Source: JBCCQL01 sp039414355 (lineage in GTDB: Bacteria; Planctomycetota; Planctomycetia; Pirellulales; Lacipirellulaceae). From it: a stretch of DNA of 64,000 bases. Within the stretch, counting starts at the first letter, position 1. Each line of letters begins with the position of its first letter. Positions 54,495-63,839 of this stretch are shown one piece after another. The translations under genes and the position numbers were made by a program. The stretch covers positions 12,512 to 76,511 of the forward strand of contig JBCDJN010000009.1 of assembly GCA_039414355.1 (NCBI GenBank), in the 5' to 3' direction. A model generated the notes under the pieces. That model saw nothing but the letters and a program-made list of their open reading frames with translations. It was not told where the DNA came from and did not search any database.

Positions 54495-57400
54495 ATGGGG
54501 TGGGCGGACGAAAGCAAACGGGGCTACGGCAGCGGCGTCTTCAGTTCCAGCCGCCCGCCAAGCAATCGGCCCAAATACGGCTGGCAACAAAAGTCCGGTG
54601 GCCCTTCTCGGTTCTTCTTGAACTGGTGGGCGATCTACGTGGCCGTGACCATCGTGCTGGTCGGCTTGTTCACCTGGGCGATGACCCGCGTTGACCCGCG
54701 GACACCGTTGATGGTGGTGGCGGGCGTGGGGTATTCGGCGCCAACTCCGCCCAACGTGTGGGCTCAAGAAGACGCAGACGGGCTGCTGACGCTGGACAAG
54801 GTGTTTCTCGGTTCTGAGGCGACGGCGTCGGCCGGCAGCAGCGACTCCGACATGCGGGTCGAGATCGAGAAGTGGATCGAGCAGAACAACCGATCCTGGG
54901 CCTTCATCCTGCCGATCCGCACGCCCGTGGTGCTCTACATGCGCATGCCGGGGCTCGTCGACAGCGACGGGCGACCCTGCTTGCTGCCGCCCGGCGCCTC
55001 GCCGCTCGGCGAGAGCAAGCGGCTTTGGCCGGTGAAGACGATCCTTGAGTCTCTGAAGAAGAAGCTGCCTGAGACCCGCAACAAGCTGCTGATCCTCGAT
55101 TCGCACCAGCACCCAACGTGCTGGCGGACGGGCACGGTCTTTAATGCGTTCCACGATCGGCTCGACGAGGTGATCGAGGACGCCGGCGTGCCCAATCTCG
55201 CGGTGCTCACCTCGGCCGGGTCGGGGGAGAAGGCTTGGACCTCGCCCGAGCTCGGCGGATCGGCCTTCGGGGTCCACCTGCGTCTGGCGCTCGCCGGGCA
55301 AGCCGACGTGCTGGGCGACGGCGACGGCAAAGTCTCGCTTAACGAGCTGGCCAGCTACTTGGAGACGGAGGTCGATCGCTGGGCGCGATCCAACCGCGCG
55401 TCGCAGCAGAGGCCGACGCTGTTCGAGTCCTCGTGCGGGGACTTCGTTGTTGCCAAGGGAAACCGCGATCGGGGTTCGACGATCCTGGCACAACTGAGCA
55501 CCCCCTCAGCCGCCAACCAGCCTGTCGGCAACGCCAAGATTGCTGAGCTTTGGCAAACCCTCGATGGCCTCACCGAGTCGGGCGACTTAGTCCGCCTCAC
55601 CCCCGCGAAGTTGGCAAGGATTCAGCACCGCTTGCTAACGCTTGAGCAACTCGCCATCGGCGGTGCCGGCTTTGCCAGGCGGGCCGAGTCAGAAGCCAAG
55701 GCCTTGGAGTCGCAGCTGAACGCCATGGCGACCCGGCAAAAGCCCGGCAGCAACGCCTTGGCGGACGCGGTGGCGATTTCGGACCCGGATGAATCGCTGG
55801 CGTTCAAGCTAGACGGCATGCACAGCTTGCCGTTGCGTGAGTTGTTCGCGGAGTCGAGTCGCATTGAGATCGATCGTGTGCAGAAGCTCTGGGAGCGGCT
55901 AGCCGAGCCCGCCGCAGCGGTCCCTGTTGAAGATGACGCTCCTGTCAGAGCGTTTGAACGAGGCGACGTGGAACTCGAAGCCACGCAGTTCGTGGTCGCG
56001 GCCAGACTGCAGCGGGTGACGCAGCGCGGCAAGCAGCCTGCTCAGGTTATCGACCTCCTGCGACTCCGCAATCGTGCCGAACGGCTCGCAGCGCCGCGGA
56101 TGGACGATGGCAAACCCGGCGACGAGCGGGCTCACTACTACGTGCGTGCCGCGTTGGTCAAGCCGGAGCGACTGAGGCGACTGGCGGAGGACCTGTTGTT
56201 CCTCGAGCGGGTGACGCCCGCCGAAGAGAGGGCGCCTGTCCTCGCCGAGATCGAGTACAGGCGAGCCGCCGAGGTCCGAGACAACATGACCGAAGCTTAT
56301 GACGCCATTGATCAGGCGTTCGCCGAGCTGCCCTACCTAGCCGAGTGGGCCTGCCTTCCCTCCAGCACCGGCGGCAGAAAATGGGAGGGGGCGGGCCCCA
56401 GCGAGTTGGCGTCCTTGGCGAGGGCTACCCATCGGTTGGCGGTGACCCTCAATGAGTTGTCCGTCAACGCCCCAGGCAACGCTAACGACCAACCTTCTCG
56501 GCGGGACCGTCTTCTGTTGAAGCGGGTAGAAGCAGAAGTCAAGCAGAAGTTGGATGGGTTACGCGACCAGTACTGGGAGCATTGCGAGAGCCTTGGCGAC
56601 GCGAACGACGGCCGAGAGTTGGTTGACATCCTGGCGGCCTTGAGCGTGCCGCCGCTACGCCGTGCTGACCCAAAGGCCGACGGCGCCGACGCAGAAGGCG
56701 ATCGCCAACGCCTGCTCCGACGCCGCGACCAAATCAGCTTGGCGTTGCACAACGACTACTTCAAGCCCGAGTCGGACGACCCCGCGGCCGAGGCGGCGGA
56801 GTCCGTGGACGTTGTGTCCGCAAGAGACGAGATTGGCGGGTGGGCTGATCACCCGTTGCTCGCCCTGTTGGGCGCCCCGGCTGAGGAACCGTCGACCACG
56901 CTGCCGCGACTCGAGGCGTCCTGCAAGGCGGCGAGAACGAGGCTCAACGGGGCCCAAAGCAGCGGCGTCTCCGGCGACGCCACGACGACGGAGCGTCCGC
57001 CTGGCGCAACGCTTTTCCCGGTCGATCGCCAATCCCTTGCCCGGGCGTCATTGGCGGTTCGCCGAGCGGCCCCGCTCGGCGCCGGCCCCACCAAGAACTC
57101 GCCGGTCGCCGAACTTAGGCGATTTGACCTGCAGCAACTGTTGATATGGCACGCCCAACGCGTCGCCGATGGATTCTGGCACACGGTCACGGGCCAATCG
57201 CCGACACCCAAACTGAACGAGCTGTTCGCGACGAGCCTTACGCCGATCCGGGATCGGCCACGCCAATTCTTCCGCCAGGCGGCGGTCAGCTACCTGCAGC
57301 ATGCGGAGGGGCTCACGGGCCCCCCTCTCCCCGGGGTGGCAAGTCAGATCAGCAGGATCCGAGAGCTGCTGGGTCGAAGAGACACTGCCTCACGAGATGG

Positions 57401-59600
57401 CGTGCTGCTGCGTTCGCGGGCGAAGTCCTTGATCGGCGGCGACGGCGCTGCAGGAGGGTTCCGCCTTGATGTTGCCGCCAAGCCGGGCCGCAACGGCTCG
57501 GATCTGCCCGGCGGACTCATGGCGGTGTCTGCGGTTGACTCGCTGGGAGTTCAGCAGCGCGTCTCGCAGCTCGGAATCGGTTGGGACCGATTCTCACTCC
57601 CGCTGCCGGCCTCCGGCAAGAGGATCTCTGCTGACTTCCCGGCAAGCGAGGAGCCCCAGGCCGACGCTAGGGTCTTCTTCCGCGGGCAGGTCTACCTAAC
57701 GCCGTTCACGGTATCCAACGCCAAGCTGCCGGAGATCGCCTACAACCCGCCCGCCTACAACAGCCAATCGGTTTGCCTGGTCGGCGACGCCGCCGAGCCC
57801 TCGGCGGTGGTGTTCATCCTCGACTGCTCGGACAGCATGAAGGCCTCGATCAAGCTCTCCGATGAGTCCGACCGTGTCGACACGCGGCTGCGGCAGGCCC
57901 GCGCTCGGCTTGAGACGCTCCTCGAAGACCTTTCGATCCGAACCGAGTACGACTCCTCGTTGGTTGGGGTCATCCTGTTCGGTCATCGGATGGCCTGGAA
58001 GAGGGACTACAAGTACGCGGGTGACACCATTCAGAAGTTCATCAGGTACAACCCGGCCGCCATCAAGCGAAAGATCAGAAGCGGCGACACGCCCGCCGAA
58101 GACGTTGAGTGGGCGTACCGCGTTGGCGTGTTCCGGCCGACGCAGCGCGGCATCGTCATGGAGCGGCTGCGGAACGTGAAGCCCTTTGGCTTAACGCCGG
58201 TCTACCTCAGCATCATCAAGGCGCTAGATGGGCTAGCGGAGTTCAAGGAGGGCTACGCGCGGAGCATTATTGTCATCACCGATGGCAAGAACGAGCAGGA
58301 GTACCCCAAGGGATTCAAAGGCAAGAACTCGAACACCAAGCAGCAGGTGCTCGATGCCTTCAGGGCTGCCGGCGGTGGGATCCCGGTGAACGTGCTCGGG
58401 TTCGGGATCAACGCCGAGCTCAAGAATGATACATCGATCGGCAAGGCGATCGGCGAGTTCAAGGACATTGCCAAGAAGACCGGTGGGAACTGGATGCCGG
58501 TCGATTCCGGCGCCGACCTGCTGCGGAACATCCAAGAGCGGCTTGACATCCGGGGTTACCAGGTGTGGGGCCCCGACAACAAACCGATCACCGCCGACTT
58601 GGACGACGTCGCAGAGAACGTAGCGCTCGGCAGCGAGCAGCGGGTGCTCTCCAGCCGTTACTCGCTGCCGGCGGACATTGAGCTCGTCTACAAGCAAAGC
58701 ACGGGCACGGAGAGGGAAACCGTTACCCTTGAGGGCGGCGAACGCCTCAAGCTGCGGGCGCCGGGCGCCGACGGCCGGTTCCAGCCGTTCCTCGTTGACC
58801 GAGGCGTCGATCAGCGTCGGATGCTCCAGCGTGGCGCCGATGGCGAGCGGACCAGTTACCAACTCAGTGTCATCCCGGCCTCGCTGCGTGAGTGGGGCGC
58901 GGCGAGCTTCAACCTGATGCTGCAAGACCAGGAAGCCGCGTTCACGCGGCGTCCCACTGTGGTCTGGGTCGAGGTGACGCCACTCTTCGGCAAGTCCAGC
59001 GACGGCGCCTCGCCGATGACCTACGCATTCGCCGACCGCGTCTTCAAGCCGGGCACCGTGGCGCCGGTTGTTGAGTTTGAGGTGGGCGGATGGCCCAAGG
59101 AAGCCCGGCAAGCGCGGGTTGATTTCTGGTGCAGCTACAAGCCGCCCCAAGCCACCAAGACGGTCCGACTCGCCGACGTCCCCCGCAACAGGTCGTTGTC
59201 CGTTAAGGCGTCGAACGAGGCGCAGGTGACCGTGTCGCTAGCGGATCGGCAGGAAGATCAGCAGTACGCCGTCACCGTCGTCGAGCAGCACACCGGCGAT
59301 CCGCCGAAGCTGAATACGCTGCGGGTGTGGCTTGAAGACATTGGCGCGGCGGCGGCGGGGAGCACCCTGAAGCCGCGGAGGGTCAGCCACCGGTTTCAGG
59401 CGAGCGAGGGGCTTGTGCAGCGGACGTACCTGTTTGCTCGCGGAAGACTCTCCCAACGCGAATTCGCCCGCCGCATTGAAGTCCGGATTGAGTCGGGTGA
59501 GCGGTTCAAGGCGGGCGCCCTGCAGCTGGCGGAGCGACGCGGTCTGACCATCGACGTCAACCCAGAGATCGCCCACCGCGCCAATCAACTCGGCGAGTAA
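54495..59600 (+). CDS. Giant membrane-anchored protein with degenerate caspase-like and vWA domains
   Basis: 1701 residues from ATG 54495 (AAGGG 9 bases upstream). A membrane helix is at about 45-67 ('WWAIYVAVTIVLVGLFTWAM'). The degenerate caspase-like domain (about 75-320) aligns with the protein at 47703. There the His position is Pro152 ('MRMPGLV') and the Cys position is His204 ('LLILDSHQH'). Shared landmarks are 'GTVFNAFHDRLDEVI', 'VLTSAGSGEKAW' and 'DGDGKVSLNELASYL'. A long helical part follows. The vWA domain (about 1100-1290) has an intact metal site: Asp1110-C-S-D-S, Thr in 'GLTPVY' and Asp in 'IVITDGKN'. Beta-sandwich segments form the rest. vWA domains commonly mediate metal-dependent protein binding, so it is a likely periplasmic interaction scaffold. 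Confidence 0.8.
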   Translation: MGWADESKRGYGSGVFSSSRPPSNRPKYGWQQKSGGPSRFFLNWWAIYVAVTIVLVGLFTWAMTRVDPRTPLMVVAGVGYSAPTPPNVWAQEDADGLLTLDKVFLGSEATASAGSSDSDMRVEIEKWIEQNNRSWAFILPIRTPVVLYMRMPGLVDSDGRPCLLPPGASPLGESKRLWPVKTILESLKKKLPETRNKLLILDSHQHPTCWRTGTVFNAFHDRLDEVIEDAGVPNLAVLTSAGSGEKAWTSPELGGSAFGVHLRLALAGQADVLGDGDGKVSLNELASYLETEVDRWARSNRASQQRPTLFESSCGDFVVAKGNRDRGSTILAQLSTPSAANQPVGNAKIAELWQTLDGLTESGDLVRLTPAKLARIQHRLLTLEQLAIGGAGFARRAESEAKALESQLNAMATRQKPGSNALADAVAISDPDESLAFKLDGMHSLPLRELFAESSRIEIDRVQKLWERLAEPAAAVPVEDDAPVRAFERGDVELEATQFVVAARLQRVTQRGKQPAQVIDLLRLRNRAERLAAPRMDDGKPGDERAHYYVRAALVKPERLRRLAEDLLFLERVTPAEERAPVLAEIEYRRAAEVRDNMTEAYDAIDQAFAELPYLAEWACLPSSTGGRKWEGAGPSELASLARATHRLAVTLNELSVNAPGNANDQPSRRDRLLLKRVEAEVKQKLDGLRDQYWEHCESLGDANDGRELVDILAALSVPPLRRADPKADGADAEGDRQRLLRRRDQISLALHNDYFKPESDDPAAEAAESVDVVSARDEIGGWADHPLLALLGAPAEEPSTTLPRLEASCKAARTRLNGAQSSGVSGDATTTERPPGATLFPVDRQSLARASLAVRRAAPLGAGPTKNSPVAELRRFDLQQLLIWHAQRVADGFWHTVTGQSPTPKLNELFATSLTPIRDRPRQFFRQAAVSYLQHAEGLTGPPLPGVASQISRIRELLGRRDTASRDGVLLRSRAKSLIGGDGAAGGFRLDVAAKPGRNGSDLPGGLMAVSAVDSLGVQQRVSQLGIGWDRFSLPLPASGKRISADFPASEEPQADARVFFRGQVYLTPFTVSNAKLPEIAYNPPAYNSQSVCLVGDAAEPSAVVFILDCSDSMKASIKLSDESDRVDTRLRQARARLETLLEDLSIRTEYDSSLVGVILFGHRMAWKRDYKYAGDTIQKFIRYNPAAIKRKIRSGDTPAEDVEWAYRVGVFRPTQRGIVMERLRNVKPFGLTPVYLSIIKALDGLAEFKEGYARSIIVITDGKNEQEYPKGFKGKNSNTKQQVLDAFRAAGGGIPVNVLGFGINAELKNDTSIGKAIGEFKDIAKKTGGNWMPVDSGADLLRNIQERLDIRGYQVWGPDNKPITADLDDVAENVALGSEQRVLSSRYSLPADIELVYKQSTGTERETVTLEGGERLKLRAPGADGRFQPFLVDRGVDQRRMLQRGADGERTSYQLSVIPASLREWGAASFNLMLQDQEAAFTRRPTVVWVEVTPLFGKSSDGASPMTYAFADRVFKPGTVAPVVEFEVGGWPKEARQARVDFWCSYKPPQATKTVRLADVPRNRSLSVKASNEAQVTVSLADRQEDQQYAVTVVEQHTGDPPKLNTLRVWLEDIGAAAAGSTLKPRRVSHRFQASEGLVQRTYLFARGRLSQREFARRIEVRIESGERFKAGALQLAERRGLTIDVNPEIAHRANQLGE

Positions 59601-59788
59601 TGGTCTAATCGCGCGGCGTTGGCAAAGGCTGCGGGCGGCGCGGGTTGCAGGGCGCCGCGTGGCGACGGATGCGCCGGTTGTGCTTGCCGGCGGTATTGAT
59701 CTGACGCCCGCCGGCCGGGGCGCCGATTGCGAGCGTAGAGCCCGCGGCGTGGCGATGTGTGGCCGCTCCCCCAAAACCACGGACGGTG

Positions 59789-60340
59789 ATGATGCGCAAT
59801 CCCTCCCCGGCCGCCGCGGTTGCCGCGGCCCTCCTGGCGATGGCCGCCGGCGTGGCCGAGGCCCAGTCACCTGAGACAACCGCGCCGCCCGAGCCTCTCG
59901 CCCCGCCAGAAGCATTGTCCGCCGACCGCGCCGGCGAATCCGCGAAGCCCGTGCCGTGCCCGATGCTGGTGGACAAGCCGATCGGCCAGCTCAACATCGA
60001 CATCACGCCCCGCGATGAGAAGGGCGTATACGTCCACCCCTACGAACGTCCACAGAACTGCTGGAACGAGTCGGGCCGCGCCACCGGCGCCGTCTTCGTC
60101 CACGGTGGCTGCGGCGGCTGCTGGAACTGCCACGACCTGCTGCAGCTGGCGCGCTTCCGCCACCACCCGCTCTACTTCGAAGACGCCCCGCTCGAGCGCT
60201 ACGGCGCCCACGCTTACGCGCCGGGCGTCCGATCGACGACGAAGTTCCTCTGCGACCTCGCGCTGCTGCCGCTGCACCTCTTGCAGCAGCGGCCGAAGTC
60301 GTGCGTGCTAACGCCCACACCGCACTGCTGCACGCCGTAG
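59789..60340 (+). CDS. Secreted Cys-rich protein, planctomycete family
   Basis: 183 residues from ATG 59789. A signal peptide ('AAAVAAALLAMAAGVAEAQS') ends near residue 25. The mature protein has 'IDITPRDEKGVYVHPYERP', Cys pairs in 'HGGCGGCWNCHDLLQL', and the planctomycete motif 'HPLYFEDAPLERYG', ending with 'TPTPHCCTP'. That motif recurs in many planctomycete exported proteins of unknown role. It is the last plus-strand gene of the cluster, after the vWA protein. I cannot say whether it belongs functionally with it. An upstream in-frame start at 59759 would spoil the signal peptide. Confidence 0.7.
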   Translation: MMRNPSPAAAVAAALLAMAAGVAEAQSPETTAPPEPLAPPEALSADRAGESAKPVPCPMLVDKPIGQLNIDITPRDEKGVYVHPYERPQNCWNESGRATGAVFVHGGCGGCWNCHDLLQLARFRHHPLYFEDAPLERYGAHAYAPGVRSTTKFLCDLALLPLHLLQQRPKSCVLTPTPHCCTP

Positions 60341-60419
60341 CGAGGCGTTAGTTTCGAGGCGTGAGCGCTAGTTGAAGAAGTCGCCGCTTCGCAACGGGCG
60401 TCTGTCGGCAAGCGGAGGC

Positions 60420-61223
60420 TTACTCCACCACCAGCCCGTCGAGCCCCTCTTCGCACGCAGGGAACTGCGGGTCCATCGCTTGCAGCGTGTCCTTGAGCAG
60501 CTCGCTCACCACCAGGTTGCGGTACCACTTGCGGTCGCTCGGGATCACGTTCCACGGGGCGTGGTCGGTGTTGCACTTGTTTAGGGCGTCTTCGTACGCC
60601 GCTTGGTAGTCGGGCCAGAGCTTGCGTTCGGAGATGTCGCCCTTGGCGAACTTCCAACGCTTTTCGGGGTTGTCGAGCCGGGCCTGCAGCCGCTCGCGTT
60701 GCTCGTCTTTGCTGATGTGCAGGAAGCACTTAACGATGGTCACGCCGCCTTCGACGAGCATCTCCTCGAAGTCATTGATCCGCTTGTAGCGCTTCCGCCA
60801 CTCCTTCTCGGGGATGAGGTTGTGCACGCGGACGATCAGCACGTCCTCATAATGCGAGCGATTGAAGATGCCAATCTGCCCCCGCGCCGGCGCCCGCCGG
60901 TGGATCCGCCAGAGGAAGTCGTGGTCGAGCTCCAGCACGCTGGGCTGTTTGAATGAGCTGATCTGGAACGACTGCGGGTTGATGCCCGTGGTGACCACGC
61001 GGATGGTGCCGTCCTTGCCCGCGGTGTCCATCCCCTGCAGGACCAGGAGCACCGCCCGCCGGTCTTCGGCGTACAGCCGGTAGGCGAGCTGGCGGCTCGC
61101 CTCGGTGTTTTCGGCAATCCGCTCGGCGGCGGACTCCTTGTTCCAGTCGCCGCGGACCTCGCGCGGATCGATATCGGCCAGCTTGATCTTGTCGCCGGGC
61201 TTGAAGGTGACGGGCTTAGGCAT
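60420..61223 (-). CDS. ppk2: Polyphosphate kinase 2 family protein
   Basis: 267 residues with the PPK2 core. Walker A is in 'VLQGMDTAGKDGTIR' and the lid/Walker B region in 'GIFNRSHYEDVLIVRVHNL'. Further conserved blocks are 'DHDFLWRIHRRAPARGQI', 'VKCFLHISKDEQRERLQARL', 'WKFAKGDISERKLW' and 'APWNVIPSDRKWYRN'. PPK2 enzymes move phosphate between polyphosphate and nucleoside mono- or diphosphates; the length and one-domain build fit class I or III, and substrate preference is not settled. ATG 61223 begins 'MPKPVTFKPGDKIKLADID'. It converges on the cluster end with 79 bp between. Confidence 0.92.
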   Translation of the reverse strand: MPKPVTFKPGDKIKLADIDPREVRGDWNKESAAERIAENTEASRQLAYRLYAEDRRAVLLVLQGMDTAGKDGTIRVVTTGINPQSFQISSFKQPSVLELDHDFLWRIHRRAPARGQIGIFNRSHYEDVLIVRVHNLIPEKEWRKRYKRINDFEEMLVEGGVTIVKCFLHISKDEQRERLQARLDNPEKRWKFAKGDISERKLWPDYQAAYEDALNKCNTDHAPWNVIPSDRKWYRNLVVSELLKDTLQAMDPQFPACEEGLDGLVVE

Positions 61224-61263
61224 GCGAACTCAGAGGTGAGAAGTCAGGGGGGAAGAAGCGGCC

Positions 61264-61470
61264 CTACTGGTCGGTGGGGCCCGCGTCTTGTTCCAGGTTA
61301 GCCCAAGCGCGGGCGTCGCCGTTGGCGTCCACCTCCACGTGGATGACATTCGCCCAGCAGCAGACCGGGCAGTCCTCGACGAACTCTTGGTGGGCGCCCT
61401 CGGAGAAGTCGATCGGGATCACGATCTCTTCACCGCACTCGTCGCAGATGTAGGTGACGTCGGTTTGCAT
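61264..61470 (-). CDS. CPXCG-motif Cys-rich small protein
   Basis: 68 residues with two Cys pairs, 'YICDECGEEIVIPID' and 'VEDCPVCCWANVIHVEVD', the build of the CPXCG family of small zinc-binding proteins. GAGG 9-10 bases before ATG 61470 supports the start. Function is unknown. It lies between ppk2 and pyrB on the same strand. Confidence 0.8.
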   Translation of the reverse strand: MQTDVTYICDECGEEIVIPIDFSEGAHQEFVEDCPVCCWANVIHVEVDANGDARAWANLEQDAGPTDQ

Positions 61471-61536
61471 GAGAGAAGGCCTCAGGGGTTAGGCTTCGGG
61501 CTTCAGTGAGCGAGGCTGTTTAGCCCGCCCTGAAGT

Positions 61537-61592
61537 CTGACACCTGACACCTGACACCTGACACCTGACACCTGACACCTGACACCTGACAC
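61537..61592. repeat. Heptamer tandem repeat (CTGACAC)8 directly after pyrB
   Basis: Eight perfect head-to-tail copies of CTGACAC occupy the 56 bp directly next to the pyrB stop codon. The unit length of 7 means all reading frames are visited; an antisense frame through it reads repeated 'CQVSGVR'. Perfect identity suggests ongoing slippage and copy-number variation. Confidence 0.97.
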
Positions 61593-62846
61593 CTACTCAT
61601 ACGCGTGCCGCTCTCGGTACTCCTGGTTAAAGTGGCGGGCGATCTTGCTATCGACGTCCAGCACATGCGCCAGCAGCGCCGCCCGGGCCCACATGCCGTT
61701 GCGGGCCTGGCGGAAGTACATCGCCCTCGGGTCGTTGTCGATGGCCTGCGGGATCTCACCGAAGTGCTGGTCCCGCGGGAACGGGTGCAGGATAGGCGCG
61801 TACGGCCGCATCCGCGAGACGAGTTCCGGAGTCAGGCAGTAGTGCGAGAAGTCGATGCCGGCGTAGCCCGCCTCGTCCTCTGGCGTGTCGTGCTCCTTCT
61901 GCACCCGGGTGACGTAGAGGGCGTCGACCTGTTCAATCGCCGGCTTGCCGCCCACGGGCGCCTTGAGCGATTCCACTTCCGAGAAAGCAACGCCCCGCTC
62001 GGTCAGCCGCCGCCGCATGTCGTCCCGCATCCGGAGCTTGGCGTGGTCGGGCGAGATAAACACCATCCGCACGCCGGGGAACTGCGCCAGCAGCATGGCC
62101 AGCGAACGCACCGTCCGCCCGCGGCCGATGTCGCCGCAGAAGCCGTAAGTCTTGGTCGCGAGGCCCTTCTCCAGGTGCTCGCAGCCGGGCAGCCTGCGGA
62201 GGTCGTCAACGCGCTCGCCGCCGGGCGAGTCCTTGGGGTTCTCAAAGTTGAAGGTCCGCTGCAGCGTGTAGATATCTAGCAGCGCCTGCGTGGGGTGCTC
62301 GTCGGCGCCGGAGCCGGCGTTGATGATCGGCACGTGCCGGGCGCCCGAGTGCCGCAGGTCGTTCATCAGGTAGGCGCAGCTCTCGGCCAGTTTGGCGATG
62401 GGCGACCGCATGATGATCAGGTCGAAGTAGCTGCTGAACATGCGGATGGAGTCGAACCGCGTTTCGCCCTTGGTCTCGGACGAGGTCTGCGGGTCGCGGA
62501 CCTCGTTGCAGGTGATGCCCAGGATCTGGCAAGCCGCCATGAACGAGAGGAACGTCCGCGTGGAGGGCTGCGTGAAGTACAGCATCGCCCGCTTGTGCGA
62601 GAGCAGCGTGCGGAGGAACTCCTGCCCGCCGCGGCTCTTGGAGAGCAGGCGGATCATGTCCGCCGTCTGCGCGAGCTCATCGAGCATGCCGACCGAGTAC
62701 TGGCCGGAGAAGATCACGTGGCGGAGCCGATCGCCCTGAGCCAGCTCGGGGGCCTTCATCGCCACGGGGCGATCGAGCCGCGGGGCGTACTTGAGAAGGT
62801 CGCGGTCGTCCTGGGACTGCCGTTCGCCAGCGGGGGGAGTCGTCAT
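61593..62846 (-). CDS. pyrB: Aspartate carbamoyltransferase catalytic chain
   Basis: 417 residues from ATG 62846 ('MTTPPAGERQ'). The carbamoyl-phosphate loop 'QPSTRTFLSF', the 'EHPTQALLDIYTL' motif and the C-terminal 'HPFPRDQHFGEI' are all present, with 'GFCGDIGRGRTVRSLA' in the aspartate domain. It catalyses the first committed step of pyrimidine synthesis in the cytoplasm. It is longer than the usual 300-310 residues because of an N-terminal extension and inserts ('FENPKDSPGGERVDDL'), as in the divergent long ATCase group. No pyrI or pyrC is adjacent. Confidence 0.92.
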   Translation of the reverse strand: MTTPPAGERQSQDDRDLLKYAPRLDRPVAMKAPELAQGDRLRHVIFSGQYSVGMLDELAQTADMIRLLSKSRGGQEFLRTLLSHKRAMLYFTQPSTRTFLSFMAACQILGITCNEVRDPQTSSETKGETRFDSIRMFSSYFDLIIMRSPIAKLAESCAYLMNDLRHSGARHVPIINAGSGADEHPTQALLDIYTLQRTFNFENPKDSPGGERVDDLRRLPGCEHLEKGLATKTYGFCGDIGRGRTVRSLAMLLAQFPGVRMVFISPDHAKLRMRDDMRRRLTERGVAFSEVESLKAPVGGKPAIEQVDALYVTRVQKEHDTPEDEAGYAGIDFSHYCLTPELVSRMRPYAPILHPFPRDQHFGEIPQAIDNDPRAMYFRQARNGMWARAALLAHVLDVDSKIARHFNQEYRERHAYE

Positions 62847-63034
62847 GTGTCTCGGCCGTGAAACAACGCCAACGGGGGCCAAGCCAATCCCGCCCGGCCT
62901 CTCGCGTTATCGCACAGCCGCGGCGTCAGGGTCAAGTTAGTGGGTCGCCGGGTAGCGTGCACGGGGTTCGCGCTCGGGTTACACTCGCTCGCTGTGCGGA
63001 GTCTCCTTCACGAACGCCACAACGGTCGCCCGTT

Positions 63035-63784
63035 ATGCCGCTGCCCCAGTCTGTCCGCCTTGGTTTTGCCGCGGCGCTCGCTGCCGCTTCCTTGATCGTT
63101 GGCCCCCACGAAGCGCGCAGCGAGACCGGCGAGTGGAGCCGGCCGTTCACGGCGCCGCCGAGCGCCTCTTGGATCGAAGCGGGCGACGCCGGACTGGCCC
63201 CGTCCAACCCCAGAAGGTTAGAGCCCGTCGCCGGCCGGGGTGTTCTGATGAGCTTCTACCGAGGTGAGTACGACGACCGCAACTTGCTCAGTGACGAGAA
63301 CTACGGCGATTGCGAGGTGCACTTGGAGTTCATGCTGTCCAAGGGGTCGAACGCCGGCGTGAAGATGCACGGCCTTTATGAGATTCAACTGCGTGATTCG
63401 CACGGCATCGCCAAGCCAAAGGCGACCGATTGCGGCGGCGTTTATCCGCGGGCCGAACTCAAGCCGCGGTACCGCACGATTGACGAGGGCACTCCGCCAC
63501 TGGTGAACGCGGCCCGGCCGGCGGGCGAGTGGCAGACGCTGGAGATCCGGTTCCGGACTCCGCGCTTTGATGAGTCAGGGACGAAGACCGCGTCCGCCGT
63601 GTTCGAAGAGGTGCGCCTCAACGGCCAGGTGGTGCAGCGTGGCGCCGTCGTCGACTACCCAACCGGCGCGAACTGGCGGAAACTGCAGTCGCCGGTCGGG
63701 CCGCTCTTCCTGCAGGGCGACCACGGCCCGGTGGCTTATCGTAACGTGCGAATCCGTGCGCTGCCGGCTGCGGACGGCGACTGA
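63035..63784 (+). CDS. DUF1080 (3-keto-disaccharide hydrolase-like) secreted protein
   Basis: 249 residues from ATG 63035. A signal peptide ('RLGFAAALAAASLIV') ends near 'EARSE' (about residue 28). The jelly-roll domain has 'SDENYGDCEVHLEFMLSKGSNAGVKMHGLYEIQLRDSHG', cited here by its key parts NYGD, SNAGV and YEIQL, then 'GEWQTLEIRFRTPRF', 'VRLNGQVVQ' and 'GPLFLQGDHGPVAYRNVRIR'. These are hallmarks of DUF1080. Some members hydrolyse 3-keto-glycosides; others only bind. The frame is open upstream to 62858, but the signal peptide fixes the start. Confidence 0.9.
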   Translation: MPLPQSVRLGFAAALAAASLIVGPHEARSETGEWSRPFTAPPSASWIEAGDAGLAPSNPRRLEPVAGRGVLMSFYRGEYDDRNLLSDENYGDCEVHLEFMLSKGSNAGVKMHGLYEIQLRDSHGIAKPKATDCGGVYPRAELKPRYRTIDEGTPPLVNAARPAGEWQTLEIRFRTPRFDESGTKTASAVFEEVRLNGQVVQRGAVVDYPTGANWRKLQSPVGPLFLQGDHGPVAYRNVRIRALPAADGD

Positions 63785-63839
63785 CGAGTCGTTACGCGTG
63801 AGGCGATCTCCGGCGACCCGGCGTGGGACTCGGCACGCG

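Noticed and set aside
61537..61592. Array considered as CRISPR
   Set aside because: Units are 7 bp with no spacers and no cas genes nearby.
61520..61759. Minus-strand frame reading repeated CQVSGVR through the heptamer array
   Set aside because: It is produced by the 7-bp repeat and the antiparallel frame of pyrB; there is no independent support.
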